Of a stretch of DNA of 64,000 bases, positions 16,636 through 24,781 are shown in pieces (within the stretch, counting starts at the first letter, position 1; each line of letters starts with the position of its first letter). The position numbers and the translations under genes were made by a program. The notes under the pieces were generated by a model, which was given only the letters and a program-made list of their open reading frames with translations, was not told the origin of the DNA and did not search any database. The DNA comes from UBA668 sp041918155 (GTDB taxonomy: Bacteria > Actinomycetota > Acidimicrobiia > Acidimicrobiales > Ilumatobacteraceae): assembly GCA_041918155.1 (NCBI GenBank), contig JAYRWH010000014.1, forward strand, positions 5,925 through 69,924. The letters are read 5' to 3'.

Positions 16636-17130
16636 TTAGCGGTTGGTGAACTGATTGCCCTTGACGGGCGGGCGACCCTGCTTGAAGGGCAGACCCAGGA
16701 GCGTGACACTACCGCCGGCGGCGGTGATGGCCGTGTCTGCCGACTTCGAGACAGCGTGGGCCGTGAGGTTGATCGCCGAGCTGAGTTCGCCACGGCCGAG
16801 CACCTTCACGAAGGTGCCCTTGCGCACGAGGCCGGCGGCCACGAGCACCTCAGGGGTGACCACGGCCTCGCCGAGAGCGGCGAGCTGGTCGAGGTTGACC
16901 GGGCTGTACTCCACGCGGAACGGGTTGTTGAAGCCCTTCAGCTTGGGGACGCGCTGCTTGAGGGGCATCTGGCCACCTTCGAAGCCACGTGCCACCTTGC
17001 CACGACCGCGGGACTTCTGGCCCTTGGTGCCCTGGCCGGCGGTCTTGCCGCCCTTGCCGCCGATACCACGGCCGACTCGCTTCTTGGCCTTGTTCGACCC
17101 AGGTGCGGGGGAGAGTTCGTCGACGCGCAT
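16636..17130 (-). CDS. rplO: 50S ribosomal protein L15
   Basis: A 164-aa large-subunit protein. The glycine/lysine-rich N-terminus (KKRVGRGIGGKGGKTAGQG and FEGGQMPLKQRVPKLKGF) is diagnostic. It starts 1 bp after rpmD ends and precedes secY by 55 bp. Confidence 0.97.
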   Translation of the reverse strand: MRVDELSPAPGSNKAKKRVGRGIGGKGGKTAGQGTKGQKSRGRGKVARGFEGGQMPLKQRVPKLKGFNNPFRVEYSPVNLDQLAALGEAVVTPEVLVAAGLVRKGTFVKVLGRGELSSAINLTAHAVSKSADTAITAAGGSVTLLGLPFKQGRPPVKGNQFTNR

Positions 17131-17131
17131 G

Positions 17132-17368
17132 TTACTTCACACTGCCCTTACTAGTGGGGTCTTCTGCGTTCTCTGTGACCTCGATGAGGTGCGGAACGCG
17201 GGCCAGCATGCCGCGGATCTCCGGGCGGTCGGGCAGCACGTTGGTGTCGCCGATCTTGCGGAGGCCGAGGGCACGCAGCGTGCCACGGTTCTTGGGCTTG
17301 TTGCCGATGGCCGAGCGCACCTGGCGCACGGTGAGGGTAGGCCCGTCATAGTTGGTGTCGGTACGCAT
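17132..17368 (-). CDS. rpmD: 50S ribosomal protein L30
   Basis: A 78-aa protein, longer than the usual 58-62 because of short extensions at both ends. The core LTVRQVRSAIGNKPKNRGTL and LRKIGDTNVLPDRPEIRGML is clear. The ATG overlaps the rpsE stop by one base. Confidence 0.95.
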   Translation of the reverse strand: MRTDTNYDGPTLTVRQVRSAIGNKPKNRGTLRALGLRKIGDTNVLPDRPEIRGMLARVPHLIEVTENAEDPTSKGSVK

Positions 17369-17961
17369 CAGTGCGACTCCCCTGCAGCGATCTGCTTCTT
17401 GCGCTCGTTGTAAGCACGGAGCACACCTTTGGGCACGAACTCCGACGCGTCGAGGCCGCGGCGGGCGGCGACTTCGTCGGGGCGCTGCAGCGACTGCAGG
17501 CCGTTGATGGTGGCGCGGGCGACGTTGATCGCGTTCGACGAGCCGAGCGACTTGCAGAGCACGTCGTGGATGCCGGCCTCTTCGAGGATGACGCGGGCGG
17601 CGCCACCGGCGATCACACCGGTACCGGGGGCGGCGGGCTTCATCAGCACACGACCGGCGGAGTTGATGCCGATGATCGGGTGGGTGATGGTGCTGCCTGC
17701 GAGGGGGACGTCGAACAGGTTCTTCTTGGCCTCTTCGGTGCCCTTCTGGATCGCCAGCGGCACTTCCTTGGCCTTGCCGTACCCGAGGCCGACGCGACCA
17801 TTGCCGTCACCGACGACGACCAGCGCGGTGAAGCTGAAGCGACGACCACCCTTGACGACCTTGGCGACGCGATTGATGGCGATGACCCGCGACTCGCGCA
17901 GACCACTGGGATCGGGGGCGCGCTCTTCGTTGCGGTTGCCGTAATTCGTGGGGGCGGCCAT
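17368..17961 (-). CDS. rpsE: 30S ribosomal protein S5
   Basis: A 197-aa protein involved in decoding fidelity. It has the double-stranded RNA-binding-like domain RVAKVVKGGRRFSFTALVVV and the C-terminal domain with GSSNAINVARATINGL. An N-terminal extension of about 20 residues precedes the conserved part. One-base overlap with rplR upstream and with rpmD downstream. Confidence 0.97.
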   Translation of the reverse strand: MAAPTNYGNRNEERAPDPSGLRESRVIAINRVAKVVKGGRRFSFTALVVVGDGNGRVGLGYGKAKEVPLAIQKGTEEAKKNLFDVPLAGSTITHPIIGINSAGRVLMKPAAPGTGVIAGGAARVILEEAGIHDVLCKSLGSSNAINVARATINGLQSLQRPDEVAARRGLDASEFVPKGVLRAYNERKKQIAAGESH

Positions 17962-18329
17962 CAGAACTCCAAACCTGCTTCACGGGCCGCAGCAGCAACT
18001 GCGGCGATGCGACCGTGGTAGAGGAACCCACCACGATCGAAGACGACCTGGCTGATGCCAGCGACCTTGGCGCGCTCGGCCAGCACGGTGCCGAGGCGGG
18101 ATGCCGCCTCGACGGTTGCGCCACTGCCGTTGCCCTTCAGCTCCGGCTCGGTGGTGCTCGCCGACACGAGGGTGCGCCCCGTGATGTCGTCGATCACCTG
18201 CAGCGAGAGGTGCTTGTTCGACCGGAACACGGCCAGACGGGGGCGCGCGGCGGTGCCGGTGATCTTCTTGCGTACCCGACGGTGGCGGGCGATGCGGCCT
18301 TCGCGGCGCTTCTGTGCAATTTTGCTCAT
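17961..18329 (-). CDS. rplR: 50S ribosomal protein L18
   Basis: A 122-aa 5S rRNA-binding protein. Motifs are RRVRKKITGTAARPRLAVFRS (quoted in part as TAARPRLAVFRSNKH) and FDRGGFLYHGRIAAVAAAAREAGLEF at the C-terminus (in part DRGGFLYHGRI). It lies between rplF and rpsE in spc order. Confidence 0.97.
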   Translation of the reverse strand: MSKIAQKRREGRIARHRRVRKKITGTAARPRLAVFRSNKHLSLQVIDDITGRTLVSASTTEPELKGNGSGATVEAASRLGTVLAERAKVAGISQVVFDRGGFLYHGRIAAVAAAAREAGLEF

Positions 18330-18377
18330 GGTTCGACTCTTCCCTCTACCACTCTCTGGTACCGATCCCTGGACCGG

Positions 18378-18920
18378 TCACTTCTTGCCGGTCTTGCCGG
18401 CCTTGCGCAGGACCTTCTCGCCGAGGTAGCGCACACCCTTGCCCTTGTAGGGCTCGGGCTTGCGCACGGCGCGGATGTTGGCGGCCACCTGGCCGACGAG
18501 CTCCTTGTCGATGCCCCGCACGATCACTCGCGTCTGTGTGGGCACCTCGAAGGTGATGCCGCCGGGGGCATCCATCAGAACGGGATGGCTGAAACCGAGG
18601 GCCAACCGGAGCTTGGTGGGGCTGAGGGCCTCGGCGCGGTAACCGACGCCGATGATCTCGAGCTCCTTGGAAAAGCCGTCGGTGACACCGACGACCATGT
18701 TGTTCACCAAGGTGCGCGACAGGCCGTGCAGCGAGCGGTTCTGACGCTCGTCGTCAGGACGCTCGACCAAGAGGGTGCCCTCCTCGCGGCGCACCGAGAT
18801 GGCGCCCGGCAGGGCGCGGCTCAGCGTGCCCTTGGGACCCTTCACGGTGACCGTGGGGCCGTCGATGGTGACGTCGACACCGCCGGGGACGGCGATGGGC
18901 GACTTACCGATGCGGGACAT
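18378..18920 (-). CDS. rplF: 50S ribosomal protein L6
   Basis: A 180-aa protein near the factor-binding centre. It begins MSRIGKSPIAVPGGVDV and ends with the conserved signature PEPYKGKGVRYLGE followed by KVLRKAGKTGKK. Normal length and position between rpsH and rplR. Confidence 0.98.
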   Translation of the reverse strand: MSRIGKSPIAVPGGVDVTIDGPTVTVKGPKGTLSRALPGAISVRREEGTLLVERPDDERQNRSLHGLSRTLVNNMVVGVTDGFSKELEIIGVGYRAEALSPTKLRLALGFSHPVLMDAPGGITFEVPTQTRVIVRGIDKELVGQVAANIRAVRKPEPYKGKGVRYLGEKVLRKAGKTGKK

Positions 18921-18935
18921 GAAACAGCCTCTCTC

Positions 18936-19337
18936 TCACCACACGTAGCACAGGACCTCGCCGCCCACTTGGCGCTTGCGCGCTTCGCGGTCGGTCATGA
19001 GACCCTGACTGGTGGACAGGACGGCCACACCGAGGCCACCGAGCACACGGGGGACCGCGTCGCTCTTGCGGTAGATCCGCAGGCCGGGGGTGGAGATGCG
19101 ACGAAGGCCCGAGATCGTGCGACGACGATCGTGGGAGTACTTCATCGAGATGGTGAGCACGTCACCGGGGCCGCTCGTGGACGGAGCCACGGAGAAACCG
19201 GTGATGTAACCCTCCTTCTGAAGGATGGTGGCCAGAGCGACCTTCTGCTTGGAAGCAGGCATGCGCACCTCGTCATGCATCGCCGTGTTGGCGTTGCGGA
19301 TGCGAGTGAGCATGTCGGCGATGGGATCAGTCAGCAT
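18936..19337 (-). CDS. rpsH: 30S ribosomal protein S8
   Basis: A 133-aa 16S rRNA central-domain protein. It starts MLTDPIADMLTRIRNAN and ends with GLGVAVLSTSQGLMTDREA, both diagnostic. In other bacteria it is the translational repressor of the spc operon; a site near rplE was not identified here. Confidence 0.98.
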   Translation of the reverse strand: MLTDPIADMLTRIRNANTAMHDEVRMPASKQKVALATILQKEGYITGFSVAPSTSGPGDVLTISMKYSHDRRRTISGLRRISTPGLRIYRKSDAVPRVLGGLGVAVLSTSQGLMTDREARKRQVGGEVLCYVW

Positions 19338-19346
19338 GTGTCCTCC

Positions 19347-19532
19347 TCACCAGCTCGCCTTGGTAACGCCCGGGATCTCGCCGGCGTGCGCCATCTCGCG
19401 GAGGCAAACGCGGCACAGGCCGAACTTGCGGTACACCGAGCGCGCACGGCCACAGCGACGGCAGCGCGTGTAACCGCGCACCTTGAACTTGGGCGTGGCA
19501 TTTGCCTTGTTGATCAGCGACTTCTTCGCCAT
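19347..19532 (-). CDS. rpsN: 30S ribosomal protein S14, zinc type (S14Z)
   Basis: A 61-aa protein with the zinc knuckle CRRC...CRVC (about residues 24-43), ending HAGEIPGVTKASW. This is the short, zinc-dependent S14 typical of Gram-positives, in the usual place between rplE and rpsH. Confidence 0.97.
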   Translation of the reverse strand: MAKKSLINKANATPKFKVRGYTRCRRCGRARSVYRKFGLCRVCLREMAHAGEIPGVTKASW

Positions 19533-19544
19533 TTCGATGCCCTC

Positions 19545-20207
19545 TTACTTCTTCTTCGCAGCCGGCTTGGCCGGGCCCTTGCCGCCGCCGCGGACTGGGC
19601 CACGACGCTTCTTCTGGACGGGAGCCGCCGTCGCCTCGTCGCCCCGCTTGAACGGGAACCCGAAGGCGTCGAGCAGGGCCTTACCCTGCTCGTTGGTGGT
19701 GGCGGAGGTGACAATCGTGATGTCCATGCCTCGCGGGGCATCGATCTTGTCGTAGTCGATCTCGGGGAACACCGTCTGGTCGCTGAGACCGAACGTGTAG
19801 TTGCCCCGACCATCCCAGCTGTTGGCCGGGAGGCCGCGGAAGTCGCGGATACGGGGGATGGCAACCGCGATCAGGCGATCGAGGAACTCCCACATCCGGT
19901 CGCCGCGCAGGGTGACCTTGCAGCCGATCGACTGACCTTCACGGAGCTTGAAGCCGGCGATGGACGTGCCGGCTTTGGTGATGATCGGCTTCTGACCGCT
20001 GATCTTGGTGAGGTCGGAGACGGCACCCTCGAGCAGCGAAGGCTGCTGGGTGGCCTTGCCGACGCCCATGTTGATCACGATCTTCTCGAGCCGCGGCACC
20101 TGCATCACGTTGCCGATGCCGAGGTCGCTCTTCAGCGAACCCTTGACCTCGGCCTGATACTTCTCCTTCAGGCGAGGACCAGCGGCGGGGGTAGTTGCGG
20201 TGGTCAT
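19545..20207 (-). CDS. rplE: 50S ribosomal protein L5 with C-terminal extension
   Basis: A 220-aa 5S rRNA-binding protein. Core motifs are VPRLEKIVINMGVGKA, GQKPIITKAGTSIAGFKLREG (in part), and YTFGLSDQTVFPEIDYDKID. After the normal end (about residue 193) there is a basic, Gly/Lys/Pro-rich tail, VQKKRRGPVRGGGKGPAKPA, that standard L5 lacks. The ATG overlaps the rplX stop by 4 nt. Confidence 0.96.
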   Translation of the reverse strand: MTTATTPAAGPRLKEKYQAEVKGSLKSDLGIGNVMQVPRLEKIVINMGVGKATQQPSLLEGAVSDLTKISGQKPIITKAGTSIAGFKLREGQSIGCKVTLRGDRMWEFLDRLIAVAIPRIRDFRGLPANSWDGRGNYTFGLSDQTVFPEIDYDKIDAPRGMDITIVTSATTNEQGKALLDAFGFPFKRGDEATAAPVQKKRRGPVRGGGKGPAKPAAKKK

Positions 20208-20509
20208 CCGATCACCTCTCCGGTGCGCTTGGCGACGCGCACTTTGGCGCCGTCGGGCTGGGTGGTGTAGCCGACCCGCGTGGGCTTGCCCTTGTGCACC
20301 AGCATCACGTTGCTGGCGTCGATGGGCATGTCGCGGTCGATGATGCCGCCCTGCTGGTTGGACTTGCGCGGCTTGCTGTGCTTCTTGGCCGTGTTGATGC
20401 CGTTGACGATGACCTTGTTGTCGGCGGGGAAGACCTGAACGATCTCGCCCTCCTGGCCCTTGTCCTTGCCGGCGATCACCACGACGGTGTCACCCTTCTT
20501 GAGCTTCAT
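20204..20509 (-). CDS. rplX: 50S ribosomal protein L24
   Basis: A 101-aa assembly-initiating protein with a KOW motif: KKGDTVVVIAGKDKGQEGEI at residues 3-22. It continues VIVNGINTAKKHSKP. It lies between rplN and rplE. Confidence 0.97.
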   Translation of the reverse strand: MKLKKGDTVVVIAGKDKGQEGEIVQVFPADNKVIVNGINTAKKHSKPRKSNQQGGIIDRDMPIDASNVMLVHKGKPTRVGYTTQPDGAKVRVAKRTGEVIG

Positions 20510-20512
20510 GGG

Positions 20513-20881
20513 TCAGATCACCTCCGGCGCCAGCGACACGATGCGCATGAACTTCTTGTCGCGCAGCTCGCGGCCCACTGGGCCGAAGATGCGCGTTCCA
20601 CGCGGCGTGAGGTCGTCTTTGATGATGACGGCCGCGTTCTCGTCGAAACGGATGTAGCTGCCATCGGGACGGCGGCGCTCCTTCTTGGTGCGCACGACGA
20701 CGCACTTGACGACGTCGCCCTTCTTCACCGCTGCACCGGGGATGGCGTCCTTCACCGTCGCGACGAAGATGTCGCCGATACCCGCGTAGCGCCGGCGGGT
20801 ACCGCCGAGCACCTTGATGCAGAGCACTTCCTTGGCGCCGCTGTTGTCGGCCACGCGGAGCCTGGACTCTTGCTGGATCAT
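20513..20881 (-). CDS. rplN: 50S ribosomal protein L14
   Basis: A 122-aa protein at the subunit interface. It begins MIQQESRLRVADNSGAKE, and has GTRIFGPVGRELRDKKFMRI near the end. Start overlaps the rpsQ stop by 4 nt. Confidence 0.98.
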   Translation of the reverse strand: MIQQESRLRVADNSGAKEVLCIKVLGGTRRRYAGIGDIFVATVKDAIPGAAVKKGDVVKCVVVRTKKERRRPDGSYIRFDENAAVIIKDDLTPRGTRIFGPVGRELRDKKFMRIVSLAPEVI

Positions 20882-21162
20882 TTGGCACGCTCCAGGACTT
20901 CCACGACGCGCCAGCGCTTGTTCTTGCTGAGCGGGCGGGTCTCCATGACACGAACCTTGTCGCCCACGTTGACGTCGTTCGTCTCGTCGTGGGCGTACAG
21001 CTTCTTGGTACGCATCATGAACTTGCCGTACTTCGGGTGGCGCACGCGCTCGATGACGGCGACGACCGCGGTCTTGTCCATCTTGTTGGACACGACGAGG
21101 CCCTCACGGGTCTTGCGCACGTTGCGTTGTTCGTTCTGTTCGTTCAGTTCTTCGGTCATCAC
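20878..21162 (-). CDS. rpsQ: 30S ribosomal protein S17
   Basis: A 94-aa OB-fold protein. Diagnostic are GLVVSNKMDKTAVVAVIERV and YAHDETNDVNVGDKVRVMET. There is a polar N-terminal extension rich in Glu, Asn and Gln (about 15 residues). It overlaps both neighbours by 4 nt. Confidence 0.97.
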   Translation of the reverse strand: MMTEELNEQNEQRNVRKTREGLVVSNKMDKTAVVAVIERVRHPKYGKFMMRTKKLYAHDETNDVNVGDKVRVMETRPLSKNKRWRVVEVLERAK

Positions 21163-21374
21163 TTGCTTCCCTCTGCCAGCGCAATTTCCTTCGCGCGGAT
21201 ATGGGTGTTGATACGGGCGATCTGACGACGAACCTTGCCGATCTCGGCGTTGTTGTCGAGCTGACCGGTGGCGTTGCGGAAGCGCAGGTTCAGCGACTCC
21301 TGCTTGGTGGCCCGCAGCTCTTCCACGAGGGCAGCGAGATCCAGTTCCTTGAGCTCGGTGTTGCTACGAGCCAT
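21159..21374 (-). CDS. rpmC: 50S ribosomal protein L29
   Basis: A 71-aa two-helix protein at the tunnel exit. It reads ELKELDLAALVEELRATKQE, then LNLRFRNATGQLDN and VRRQIARINTHIRAKE. It overlaps rplP by one base and rpsQ by four. Confidence 0.96.
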   Translation of the reverse strand: MARSNTELKELDLAALVEELRATKQESLNLRFRNATGQLDNNAEIGKVRRQIARINTHIRAKEIALAEGSK

Positions 21375-21790
21375 CAGTAGACCTCCTCACGGGTGATGAT
21401 GCGCGCCTTGATCGGGAGCTTCTGGATGGCCTTGGCCATGGCGGCCTTGGCAATCTCCTCGTTGGGGAACGAGAGCTCGAAGAGCACGCGGCCGGGGCGC
21501 ACGACGGCGACCCACAACTCGGGGTTGCCCTTGCCGGAACCCATGCGGGTCTCGGCCGGCTTCTTGGTGACGGGCTTGTCCGGGAAGATGTTGATCCAGA
21601 CCTTGCCACCACGCTTGATCGCGCGGGTCATGGCGATACGAGCGGCCTCGATCTGGCGGGCGGTGAGCCAGCCGGGCTCGAGCGCCTGGATGCCGTACTC
21701 GCCGAAGGCGAGCTCGGTGCCACCCTTGGCATTACCGAACGTACGACCGCGGTGGTGCTTGCGGTGTGCGACTTTACGGGGCATCAACAT
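21374..21790 (-). CDS. rplP: 50S ribosomal protein L16
   Basis: A 138-aa protein near the A-site tRNA elbow. It begins MLMPRKVAHRKHHRG, continues GLEPGW-like QALEPGWLTARQIEAAR, and has KVWINIFPDKPVTKKPAETR. The start at 21790 fits the common MLxPRKV form. Confidence 0.97.
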   Translation of the reverse strand: MLMPRKVAHRKHHRGRTFGNAKGGTELAFGEYGIQALEPGWLTARQIEAARIAMTRAIKRGGKVWINIFPDKPVTKKPAETRMGSGKGNPELWVAVVRPGRVLFELSFPNEEIAKAAMAKAIQKLPIKARIITREEVY

Positions 21791-21796
21791 GATGGA

Positions 21797-22678
21797 TCAG
21801 TCCTCCCCACGGAAGTGCGGGGCTTCGTGAGCGCCACCGTGGGTACGGCGAGCGATCTCTTCTTCCTCGTCGAGCAACTTCTCGAGCTCGGGGTCGGCTT
21901 CCTTGACGAGCGGGCTCGCCTCGACCTCGGTCTCTTCCTTGCGGCGAGCACCCGACGAGACGACCTTGCGCGGCGAGCCGGCCAGACCAGCGGCCTCGCC
22001 GACGGCCATGGCGGCCTCGCGGGAGACCTTGTCCTCACTCTGGGCCTTGTAGGGCACGATGTCGCCCTTGTAGATCCATACCTTGACACCGACGCGACCG
22101 CTGGAGGTGCGCGCCTCACGCATGCCGTAATCGATGTCGGCGCGCAGGGTGTGCAGCGGCACACGACCTTCGCGGTACCACTCGGTGCGGCTCATCTCGG
22201 CGCCGCCGAGACGACCCGAACACTGCACGCGGATGCCAAGGGCGCCGGCCTTCTGGGCGTTCTGTACTGCACGCTTCATCGCACGGCGGAAGGCGATGCG
22301 GTTGACGAGCTGGTCGGCCACACCCTGAGCGATGAGCGCTGCGTCGAGCTCAGGGCTCTTGATCTCGACGATGTTGAGCTGCACCTTGGGGTTGCCGGTG
22401 ATCTGGGTGAGCAGGGCACGCAGCTCGTCAGCCTGGGCGCCACGACGACCGATCACGATGCCCGGGCGGGCCGTGTGGATATCGACGCGGACCTTGTCGC
22501 GGGTGCGCTCGATCTCGATGCGGCTGACGGCAGCCGACTCGAGCTTGGTCATCAGCGCGCGGCGGATCTTCCAGTCCTCGGTGAGGTAGTCCTTGTACTC
22601 GCGCTCGCTGAACCAGCGGCTCTTCCACTCGGTGGTGACGCCGAGACGGAAGCCGTACGGGTTGATCTTCTGACCCAT
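21797..22678 (-). CDS. rpsC: 30S ribosomal protein S3 with acidic C-terminal extension
   Basis: A 293-aa protein at the mRNA entry tunnel. It begins MGQKINPYGFRLGVTTEW, has the KH domain around RPGIVIGRRGAQADELRALL, and the C-terminal domain with GVKVWIYKGDIVPYK. A tail of about 75 residues, rich in Glu and ending in a His-containing segment (THGGAHEAPHFRGED), exceeds the usual length. Its ATG shares a base with the rplV stop. Confidence 0.96.
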   Translation of the reverse strand: MGQKINPYGFRLGVTTEWKSRWFSEREYKDYLTEDWKIRRALMTKLESAAVSRIEIERTRDKVRVDIHTARPGIVIGRRGAQADELRALLTQITGNPKVQLNIVEIKSPELDAALIAQGVADQLVNRIAFRRAMKRAVQNAQKAGALGIRVQCSGRLGGAEMSRTEWYREGRVPLHTLRADIDYGMREARTSSGRVGVKVWIYKGDIVPYKAQSEDKVSREAAMAVGEAAGLAGSPRKVVSSGARRKEETEVEASPLVKEADPELEKLLDEEEEIARRTHGGAHEAPHFRGED

Positions 22679-23343
22679 CAGTTGTTCTCCGTTTCCGGCG
22701 TATCGGTGGTCTCGACGGTCTCGACGGCGTCGACGACCTCGTCGGTGACGACCTCGTCGGTGACGACCTCGTCACCGTGGTCATGGTCATGGTCATGGTC
22801 GTGATCGTGATCGTGACCGCCGCCCTTCAGCGACGCGGCACGCTGACGGCTGCGCTCGACGCGGGCCTTGCGGCCGGCGGCGGTGCCACCAGCGGCGCCA
22901 CGACGGCGGCCGGCAACGGTGCGCTTGGCCTCACGGGCCTGCACGACCTCGAGGCGCTCGTCGTCAAGGCGAGCCACGACGATGGTGATGTGGCAGGTGC
23001 GCTTGTTGATCCGCCCGGTGCGGCCACGGGCCCGCGGGGTGAAGCGCTTCAGCGTCGGGCCCTCGTCGGCGAAGCACGCCTTGACGTAGAGCTCTTCGGC
23101 ATCCTGCTCGTCGTTGTGCACCGCGTTGGCGACGGCGCTGGCGAGCACCTTGCGAATCGTTGTGGCGATCTCGCGATCGGTGAACTGCAGCACCTCATCG
23201 GCGTTGCGCACCGGCAGGCCGCGGATGAGATTGAGCACCACGCGGGCCTTGGAGGCCGACGAGCGGATATACATCGCGCTCGCCTTGGTGCCACTGCGTT
23301 CGCCGGCGACGAACGACTTCTCGTTGAGCTTGGGACCGGTCAT
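22678..23343 (-). CDS. rplV: 50S ribosomal protein L22 with a His/Asp-repeat tail
   Basis: The L22 core (about residues 15-130) is recognisable from SSASKARVVLNLIRGLPVRNA and RFTPRARGRTGRINKRTCHI. The 221-aa product is about 100 residues longer than ordinary L22: a basic Ala/Gly-rich part is followed by seven histidines alternating with aspartate (codons at 22777-22815), then an acidic DEVVT repeat. Such HD runs bind Ni, Zn or Cu in other proteins, so metal binding is possible, but no function is shown. Position between rpsS and rpsC is standard. Confidence 0.93.
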   Translation of the reverse strand: MTGPKLNEKSFVAGERSGTKASAMYIRSSASKARVVLNLIRGLPVRNADEVLQFTDREIATTIRKVLASAVANAVHNDEQDAEELYVKACFADEGPTLKRFTPRARGRTGRINKRTCHITIVVARLDDERLEVVQAREAKRTVAGRRRGAAGGTAAGRKARVERSRQRAASLKGGGHDHDHDHDHDHDHGDEVVTDEVVTDEVVDAVETVETTDTPETENN

Positions 23344-23627
23344 CAGCGGCGACCCTTCGTGTTCTTTTCCTGGCCGGCGTGGTACTTGAAGGTACGAGTC
23401 GGGCTGAATTCGCCCAGCTTGTGACCGACCATGCTCTCGGTGACATAGACGGGCACATGCTTGCGACCGTCGTGGACGGCGATCGTGTGGCCGACCATGT
23501 CGGGGATGATGGTGCTGCGACGGCTCCAGGTCTTGATGACCTTGCGCTCGCCGGCCGAGTTCTGCTCGTCCACCTTCTTCAGCAGGTGATCGTCGACGAA
23601 CGGGCCCTTCTTCAGGCTGCGTGACAT
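23343..23627 (-). CDS. rpsS: 30S ribosomal protein S19
   Basis: A 94-aa protein of the 30S head. It begins MSRSLKKGPFVDDHLLKKV and has WSRRSTIIPDMVGHTIAVHDG, both diagnostic. One-base overlap with rplV. Confidence 0.98.
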   Translation of the reverse strand: MSRSLKKGPFVDDHLLKKVDEQNSAGERKVIKTWSRRSTIIPDMVGHTIAVHDGRKHVPVYVTESMVGHKLGEFSPTRTFKYHAGQEKNTKGRR

Positions 23628-23634
23628 GGGCTAA

Positions 23635-24474
23635 CTACCTCCGGCCCTTCGACGTGCGGCGACGGCGCACGATGAGCTTCTGCGACGGCTTGTTGGTGTT
23701 GCGGGTGCGCACACCTTCGGGCTTGCCCCAGGGCGACACGGGCGGGCGACCGCCCGACGTGCGGCCCTCGCCACCACCGAGGGGGTGGTCGACGGGGTTC
23801 ATGGCCACACCACGGGTCTGGGGGCGGACGCCCTTCCAGCGGTTGCGGCCGGCCTTGCCGATCGTGACGAGCTCGTGCTCGCTGTTGCCGACCTCACCGA
23901 TGGTGGCCCGGCAGTCGATGAGTACGCGGCGCATCTCGGTGCTCGGCAGGCGCAGGGTGGCGAACTCGCCCTCCTTGGCGACCAGCTGGACGGCCACGCC
24001 GGCCGAGCGGCCGATCGCACCGCCGCCACCGGGGCGCAGCTCGACATTGTGGACGGTGGTACCGACCGGGATGTACCGCAGCGGCAGGGCGTTGCCCGGC
24101 TTGATGTCGGCATGGTGGCCGCTGCTGACGTGGTCGCCCACCTTCAGCCCCTTGGGGGCGAGGATGTAGGCCTTCTCACCATCGCTGTAGTGCAGCAGGG
24201 CGATGCGACAGGTGCGGTTCGGGTCGTACTCGATGGCAGCGACCTTGGCCGTGATGTCGTCCTTGACGCGGCGGAAGTCGATGACGCGGTAGGCACGCTT
24301 GTGGCCGCCACCACGGTGACGGGAGGTCTTGCGACCGTAGACGTTGCGACCGCCGCTCTTGCTGAGCGGGGAGAGCAACGTCCTCTCGGGGGTCGCTTTC
24401 GTGACCTCGGAGAAGTCCGACGACGTCTGGAAACGGCGACCGGCGCTGGTGGGCTTGCGGGAACGAATGGCCAT
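23635..24474 (-). CDS. rplB: 50S ribosomal protein L2
   Basis: A 279-aa peptidyl-transferase-centre protein. Diagnostic segments are GRKTSRHRGGGHKRAYRVID, KVGDHVSSGHHADIKPGNAL, and the C-terminal AMNPVDHPLGGGEGRTSGG. Standard length and place between rplW and rpsS. Confidence 0.98.
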   Translation of the reverse strand: MAIRSRKPTSAGRRFQTSSDFSEVTKATPERTLLSPLSKSGGRNVYGRKTSRHRGGGHKRAYRVIDFRRVKDDITAKVAAIEYDPNRTCRIALLHYSDGEKAYILAPKGLKVGDHVSSGHHADIKPGNALPLRYIPVGTTVHNVELRPGGGGAIGRSAGVAVQLVAKEGEFATLRLPSTEMRRVLIDCRATIGEVGNSEHELVTIGKAGRNRWKGVRPQTRGVAMNPVDHPLGGGEGRTSGGRPPVSPWGKPEGVRTRNTNKPSQKLIVRRRRTSKGRR

Positions 24475-24487
24475 GATGTGTCGCGCC

Positions 24488-24781
24488 TCAGTGCTCGAAC
24501 AGCGGGATTTCGTCGCCCGCAGCCAGTGTGACGATGACCCGCTTGGTGTCGGGCTTGGAACCGGTCTTGCCGGTGCGGCGGGCGCGAGTGGTCTTGCCCT
24601 TGCGGTTGAGGGTGTTGACCTTCAACACGGTGACGCCCCAGATGCTCTCGATGGCATCGCAGATCTCGGGCTTGCTGGCGCTGGGGTGCACCTTGAACGT
24701 GTAGACGCCCTGTTCGATCAGGCCGTAGCTCTTCTCCGACACCACGGGTGCCAGGATGATGTCGCGGGGATCTTTCATCAC
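24488..24781 (-). CDS. rplW: 50S ribosomal protein L23
   Basis: A 97-aa protein at the tunnel exit where trigger factor and SRP dock. It reads DIILAPVVSEKSYGLIEQG and IWGVTVLKVNTLNRKGKTTR. Its ATG overlaps the rplD stop by 4 nt. Confidence 0.97.
   Translation of the reverse strand: MMKDPRDIILAPVVSEKSYGLIEQGVYTFKVHPSASKPEICDAIESIWGVTVLKVNTLNRKGKTTRARRTGKTGSKPDTKRVIVTLAAGDEIPLFEH

Noticed and set aside
18015..20270. Long open frame of 751 codons opposite rplR-rplF-rpsH-rpsN-rplE
   Set aside because: It is antisense to five certain ribosomal genes; long antisense frames are a normal by-product of high GC.
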